26,734 nt of DNA from ZC4RG42 sp036676355 (lineage in GTDB: Bacteria; Pseudomonadota; Gammaproteobacteria; Burkholderiales; SG8-39). Shown one piece after another: positions 22,522 to 26,734 of the stretch. Position 1 is the stretch's first letter; every line of letters begins with the position of its first letter. The translations under genes were made by a program, and so were the position numbers. The notes under the pieces were generated by a model, which had not been told where the DNA came from, did not search any database, and saw only the letters and a list, made by a program, of their open reading frames with translations. The DNA is taken from the NCBI GenBank assembly GCA_036676355.1, contig JAKFDA010000015.1, positions 1 to 26,734 on the forward strand, written 5' to 3'.

Positions 22522-25500
22522 CTACCGCAATGCGAAATCCGCGCGCGTCGATGCACCTTTGTCGTCGATGCCCTCGGCGTTCAGCCGCGGCGCGATGACG
22601 TAAATGCGCTCGACAGGCACCTGGCCCTTGTCCTTCAGCCACTCCAGCGCCGCCTCGGCGCGATTGTTGGCCAAGCGACGCATGGCGTTCTCGCTGATCC
22701 TGATGTGGTCGATCAGCAGCTTTTCCATCTCCTCACGCGGCAGACGCTTGGCGAAGCCGATGAAATTGCGCGGCTTATCGAATTCGGCGGCGTCGTACGC
22801 GCGCTCCAGATACTTGTCGTATTCCTCCGGTGCGATTTCCACCTGATCGAGCGATGGCATCTCACCGCCGGCTTCGGCAAGCTCCTTGAGCTTTTCCGCC
22901 TTGAGACGCCGCAGCAGCGAGGCGCGTTGCAATGCGTCGCGCTCTTTTTCGGGATCGACCCGACCCGCGATATCGAGCTTCAACGCCGGGCGATCGCGCA
23001 GCGCTTCGGCCAGCTTTGTCAGCTTGCCGATGTCGTCGTCGTCGAGCCTGGCCGAGCCCGGTTCGAATTCGATATAGCTCAATGCCTCGCTGCTGCCGCC
23101 GAAAATGGCCCCGAGTGCGGCGAACGGGGAGGTGACAGCCTTGATGAACAGATTGCCGATGACGCGCATGATCACGCCGCCGATGCTGAACTGCGGATCG
23201 TTGAGCGAGCCGCTGATCGGCACGTTGAGGTTGATCACGCCTTCCCGATCCTTGAGCAGCGATACTGCCAGATGCACCGGGACATTGAGCGCTTCGGGAC
23301 TGTCGACCTTCTCGCCGAAATCGAGCTGGTTGAGGATCAGTTCGTTCTGCGCCGTCAGTTCGTCGTTTTCGATGTGGTAATGCACATCCATGCTCAGCTT
23401 GCCGCGCTCGATCGGGTAGCCGATGTAGCGCACGGAATAGGGCGACAGCGGCGGCAGGTTGACTTCCTTGGCGTTCGCGTTGATATCGAGAAAAAGCTTT
23501 GCGGCGAGTGGATTGATATCGCCGGAGATGGTCACCGGCGCCGTTTCGTTGATCGCACCGGACAGCGCGATACGGCCGGCCTGCTCCGGCGACATCGCCG
23601 TGATGGTTCCGGTCAGTGTCGCCACTTCGGCGCTGTAGTTGGGCTTGATGAAGAAATCGCTGAAGCTCAACTGACCGTTGCGCAGGCTGATGTCGCCGAT
23701 CTCGATGCGCGGTTTGGTCTGCGGCGTCGCAGCGGCTGTTTCGACCGGCGCGGTCGCGGTGGGTGGCGCCGGTTCCGTTACGGTCGATGCGGTCGGCGCG
23801 GATTCAGTCGCCTCCGCCGTTGCCGGTGCCGCGGTCTCGCCGCTGCCGCCGGCGAGTTCTTGCAGGTTCAGCTTGCCGCTGGGGCGCACCACCACGCGAG
23901 TGTAGAAATCGCTGAGCGACACGGCGCCGGCTCGCAGCAGCACCGGCTGGGTGTGAATCACGCCCTTGCTGATGAACAGGCGCTTCCAGCGCAGCAGATC
24001 GCGCGACGTGGCGCCGTCGCGCGCGGCGAAATCGGTCACCGCGATATTGCCGCTATAGCGCACGCCTGATTCCGACTTGCTTTCGCCCAGGCGCAGTTGC
24101 CCGCGTATGGAGACCACGCCGCGCGTGACGTCGACGTTGAGCGCACCGGACCAGTAGGGTTCGAACGGCGCGATCGGAATCGCTTTGGCGCGGACATCCC
24201 ATGTCGCGCCGAACGGGGCGAGCTTGAGCGGACCGCTCAGCGACAACTGGCCGTTCTTCCCGATCATTGCGCTGAGGGAAAGCTGCGGCTGGGCCTCGTC
24301 GGCGCTGGAGAGATTGTCGAGCTGCGCGTTGAGGTTCGTTGCGTGAAGTGTCACCGGTTTCGGCGTCGCGCGATCCTCGTAAATCAATGACGATTGCTCC
24401 ACGCCGATCTTCTTGACCAAGTAGGTCCAGGGCTTCGCCGGTGCGTCGCCTGCCTCGGCCTTCTCCGCCTGCTCCGCCAGAATGTGAAGCAGCCCGGTGA
24501 TGTGCCACGCGCCGTCGCGTTCGCGCAGTACGGTCGCGGCGACATTTTTACCGCTCGCCTGTTCGACCACGACGTCGCGCTTTTGCAGGTCGATGCGGGC
24601 TCCGCTCACGGCGATGGAGCCCGCATGCCAGCGATCCTTGCCGATGGCGGTGTCGATGCGCGAATCGCGCACGGTGGCATCGAGTGCGGAAATCCGGATA
24701 TCCGGCGTCGCGCCGCCGAGCGCAACGTCGTATTGCGCCGCGCCGCTCAGTGTGCCGCCGACCAGTTCCCGCTCCGGACCGAGGTAGGGCTGAAATTGCT
24801 TGAGTTGCAGATCGGCGATCTGCAATCGTCCGGTGCTCTTGACCGGCGCGAGGGCAAGTTCGCCCTCGGTTTTGAGGCTGCCCTGACCGTTGAACCGCAA
24901 GGCGGCGTCGAATTTCCCGCTCTGTCCGTTGTGGTTGCTCAGTTGGCCGGCATGCAGCGCAATCTCGGTCAGCGTGCTCTTGAATGTTTTGGGCGCGGCG
25001 TAGTCCACCAATTCCACGCGGCCGTCGCCGATATCCAGTTCGTCGATGGCGAACGAAAAGGGTGGCGCGGCGTCGGCCTCGGCTGTGGCCGCCGCTGGCT
25101 TGGCGGTGTCGAGCGGCATCAGCAATTCGAGATTGAGGTTGCCGCCGCGAAAACGCGTGACGTGCACGCGCGGCGCTTTCGCCCGCACGCTGGTCGCGGC
25201 AAGGCGTCGATTCACCAGATCGAGTTCGCGCACGTCCACGGCAAGCGATTCGAGCGCGATCAACGGCTCCCCGTCGCGTTGCTGCAGTTGCAAATTGTTC
25301 AGCGCGGCGGTGCCGACCACCGATAAGGTCTGCAATTGCCCCTGGTCGCTGACGATGCGCAGGATCAGGCGCGCATCGAGCGCGCCCGAAGCGAGTTCGA
25401 AGCGCAACGGGATCGGCACGTAATTGAAATACTGCGGCAGTTCGAAGCGATCGAAATCGATGTATAGCGTCGATTCGCGCGTTGCGCCGAAGGGTTTGGT

Positions 25501-26169
25501 CTGGCCGCGAATCGCCAGCGGCGCGCCGTTGACCACGGCCGACAATTGCGGCTGCACGACGATGTCGGTTTCGTAAGGCAGGCTGGACAGAAACGGAATG
25601 CCCAGGCGCAGATCCCGGATTTCGTGCTTGCGCTTTTCCAGCCGATCGTCGAATTCGATGCGACCGTCGATCACTTCGATGTTGTTGAGCGAATAGAGCG
25701 CCGGTTTCTTGTCTTCAGGTTTTTCCTCCTGCCAGACGTAGCGGTCGATCACGTCCTGAAAGTTGTATTGCCGATCCTCATGGCGTACGACTTTCAGATA
25801 CGGCCGTGTCACCCGCACTCGATCCAGTACCGGGGCGAGCCGGAATACGGACGTGATGGAGACGTTGGCGTACAACTCGTCGATACCGGCGACCGTGTCG
25901 CTCATGTCCGGCGCGTAGACCCGTAGCGCATCGACGCGCGCGGAAAACGAGAAGGGGTTGGTGTACAACGAGCCGATTTCCACCGGCCGTTGCAGCGCGT
26001 CGGCGAGCGCCTGCTCGATGTGCGGCTTGGCGAAATACGGCAGTGCGAAGAACCCGAGCAGGGCGTACAGCGCGGCCAGTCCGATCAGCCAGACGGCGAC
26101 GACCTGGGTACGGCGGTGTGCCAGAAGGTGGCGACTACGCTGCCAGGTGTGGCGAAGGGAAGGACTCAT
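22522..26169 (-). CDS. very large DUF748 (AsmA-like) envelope protein with OmpA-like C-terminus
   Basis: A 1215-residue protein with one N-terminal membrane segment (about residues 26-46, VWLIGLAALYALLGFFALPY), then a long periplasmic region. DUF748/AsmA-type repeats (for example NIEVIDGRIEFDDRL, IEIGDISLRNGQLSFSDFF and VNLPPLSPYSVRYIGYPIERG) make up most of it. A low-complexity Ala/Pro/Thr linker lies near residue 780-820 (EAATAEATESAPTAS type). Near 1040-1110 an OmpA-like segment occurs, SYIEFEPGSARLDDDDIGKL followed by LAEALRDRPALKLDIAGRVD, typical of peptidoglycan-associated domains in DUF748 proteins. AsmA-type proteins form bridge-like structures that move lipids between membranes, so an envelope role is likely. 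The start ATG at 26169 has only a weak ribosome binding site. Confidence 0.87.
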   Translation of the reverse strand: MSPSLRHTWQRSRHLLAHRRTQVVAVWLIGLAALYALLGFFALPYFAKPHIEQALADALQRPVEIGSLYTNPFSFSARVDALRVYAPDMSDTVAGIDELYANVSITSVFRLAPVLDRVRVTRPYLKVVRHEDRQYNFQDVIDRYVWQEEKPEDKKPALYSLNNIEVIDGRIEFDDRLEKRKHEIRDLRLGIPFLSSLPYETDIVVQPQLSAVVNGAPLAIRGQTKPFGATRESTLYIDFDRFELPQYFNYVPIPLRFELASGALDARLILRIVSDQGQLQTLSVVGTAALNNLQLQQRDGEPLIALESLAVDVRELDLVNRRLAATSVRAKAPRVHVTRFRGGNLNLELLMPLDTAKPAAATAEADAAPPFSFAIDELDIGDGRVELVDYAAPKTFKSTLTEIALHAGQLSNHNGQSGKFDAALRFNGQGSLKTEGELALAPVKSTGRLQIADLQLKQFQPYLGPERELVGGTLSGAAQYDVALGGATPDIRISALDATVRDSRIDTAIGKDRWHAGSIAVSGARIDLQKRDVVVEQASGKNVAATVLRERDGAWHITGLLHILAEQAEKAEAGDAPAKPWTYLVKKIGVEQSSLIYEDRATPKPVTLHATNLNAQLDNLSSADEAQPQLSLSAMIGKNGQLSLSGPLKLAPFGATWDVRAKAIPIAPFEPYWSGALNVDVTRGVVSIRGQLRLGESKSESGVRYSGNIAVTDFAARDGATSRDLLRWKRLFISKGVIHTQPVLLRAGAVSLSDFYTRVVVRPSGKLNLQELAGGSGETAAPATAEATESAPTASTVTEPAPPTATAPVETAAATPQTKPRIEIGDISLRNGQLSFSDFFIKPNYSAEVATLTGTITAMSPEQAGRIALSGAINETAPVTISGDINPLAAKLFLDINANAKEVNLPPLSPYSVRYIGYPIERGKLSMDVHYHIENDELTAQNELILNQLDFGEKVDSPEALNVPVHLAVSLLKDREGVINLNVPISGSLNDPQFSIGGVIMRVIGNLFIKAVTSPFAALGAIFGGSSEALSYIEFEPGSARLDDDDIGKLTKLAEALRDRPALKLDIAGRVDPEKERDALQRASLLRRLKAEKLKELAEAGGEMPSLDQVEIAPEEYDKYLERAYDAAEFDKPRNFIGFAKRLPREEMEKLLIDHIRISENAMRRLANNRAEAALEWLKDKGQVPVERIYVIAPRLNAEGIDDKGASTRADFALR

Positions 26170-26277
26170 AGTGAGCCAAGATTAGCAGCCGCCGCGCCTG
26201 TTGTCGTGGGCAGGCCGGTCGATGTTTTCATGCCCGGCGGTGCGATGAATGCCGCTTGAGTTAATCGGCGTCGCGCA

Positions 26278-26734
26278 TCAGGGCATGGCCGGTACGGTGC
26301 CGTCTGGCCGCGCCGTTGCCGAGCGGGTGGCAGCGCCGTCCGTCAGGACATACAGATCATTACTGTATTGGTGTAAGCGCGCGACGGCTGTGCTGCGCTG
26401 CGTGGCGGTCAGTTGACGATCCAGCGCAACGAACGTCCCGATCATGCCGCGCTCCCACTCGCGCAGCGCCTGCAGGTATTGCGGCGTCGAATATTTTTCC
26501 CAGTTGACTGCGATGTCGCGGAGGCTGTCCTCGGCGCCGGGTTGTCCGCCCGCAACATCGCGCAAGGCCGCGAGTGTTTGTCGTTGCAGGAATCGGCGAT
26601 TTTCAAGGCGCAGCGCAGCGAAGTGCGGCTGGCTTTCGACGAAGCGCGCGAGCAGCGCTCTTTGTTCGTCGGTGAGGTCCTCGACCCAGCGCTCCAGATG
26701 TTCTTCGAGTTTCTCGACCATCGCATCGCGCCGG
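26278..26734 (-). CDS. DUF6279-like protein, N-terminus beyond window edge
   Basis: An open frame enters from the right edge with no stop and ends at 26278, giving at least 152 residues. It includes MVEKLEEHLERWVEDLTDEQ, VNWEKYSTPQYLQALREWE and LTATQRSTAVARLHQYSNDL. This helical pattern with a repeated L-T-x-x-Q motif resembles the DUF6279 lipoprotein family, in which an N-terminal lipoprotein signal would lie outside the window. Codons before the internal Met at 26721 (RRDA) keep the frame open, so that Met is not assumed to be the start. Function is unknown; it lies upstream of the DUF748 gene with 108 bases between. Confidence 0.65.
   Translation of the reverse strand, partial: RRDAMVEKLEEHLERWVEDLTDEQRALLARFVESQPHFAALRLENRRFLQRQTLAALRDVAGGQPGAEDSLRDIAVNWEKYSTPQYLQALREWERGMIGTFVALDRQLTATQRSTAVARLHQYSNDLYVLTDGAATRSATARPDGTVPAMP

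Noticed and set aside
22387..24069. 560-codon plus-strand frame opposite the DUF748 gene
   Set aside because: Antisense shadow with no ribosome binding site and no recognisable domain; the minus-strand protein is well supported.

Overview
The window is a stretch of GC-rich chromosomal DNA from a proteobacterium, most likely a betaproteobacterium. The reasons are the molybdopterin cluster (mobB-moeA-moaD-moaE) lying close to clpB, the b561-type cytochrome next to a YceI protein, DUF748 and DUF6279-type proteins, and REP-like palindromes of a type I remember from betaproteobacterial spacers. The genus cannot be fixed from the sequence alone. I see no transposase, integrase, phage gene, CRISPR array, tRNA or rRNA. 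This is a dense housekeeping and accessory region, and both edges cut through genes.

Layout. 1-252 (-) is the N-terminal part of a probable TPR/helix-turn-helix regulator, followed by a 366-base gap. 619-1254 (-) is a RutE-type nitroreductase, divergent from an aldehyde dehydrogenase (1437-2894). Then come a YfcE-like phosphodiesterase, a VOC protein, and cytochrome b561 followed by a secreted YceI protein (4051-5445). On the minus strand, 5495-7512 holds a membrane HTTM-like protein overlapping a DCC1-type CPFC thiol-redox protein. A second YceI (7822-8388), a two-HKD phospholipase D/cardiolipin synthase, a methyltransferase and CorA follow.

From 11766 an extended -10 promoter probably drives mobB-moeA-moaD-moaE-crcB and perhaps a DUF190 gene. 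These encode late molybdenum cofactor steps (MPT synthase subunits, Mo insertion, MobB GTPase) with a fluoride channel gene translationally coupled to moaE. An MFS transporter and a Ser/Thr kinase fused to a cyclic-nucleotide-binding domain lie on the minus strand. The kinase follows a 90-residue protein with a histidine-rich tail, and that pair diverges from clpB, which has a recognisable sigma-32 promoter. The right end has a YqgE family protein with an exported-type N-terminus, a universal stress protein, a 1215-residue DUF748/AsmA-like protein with an OmpA-like C-terminus, and a truncated DUF6279-like gene.

The most interesting non-coding signal is a pair of related RNA-like elements, one in the spacer before the first yceI (4606-4680) and one in the mobB leader (11795-11867). 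Their 5' parts match at 26 of 32 positions, all six differences are transitions, and both can be closed by a 6-7 bp helix in which one aligned G-C pair has become A-U. I do not recognise the family. Palindromic repeats also occupy two convergent gene boundaries.
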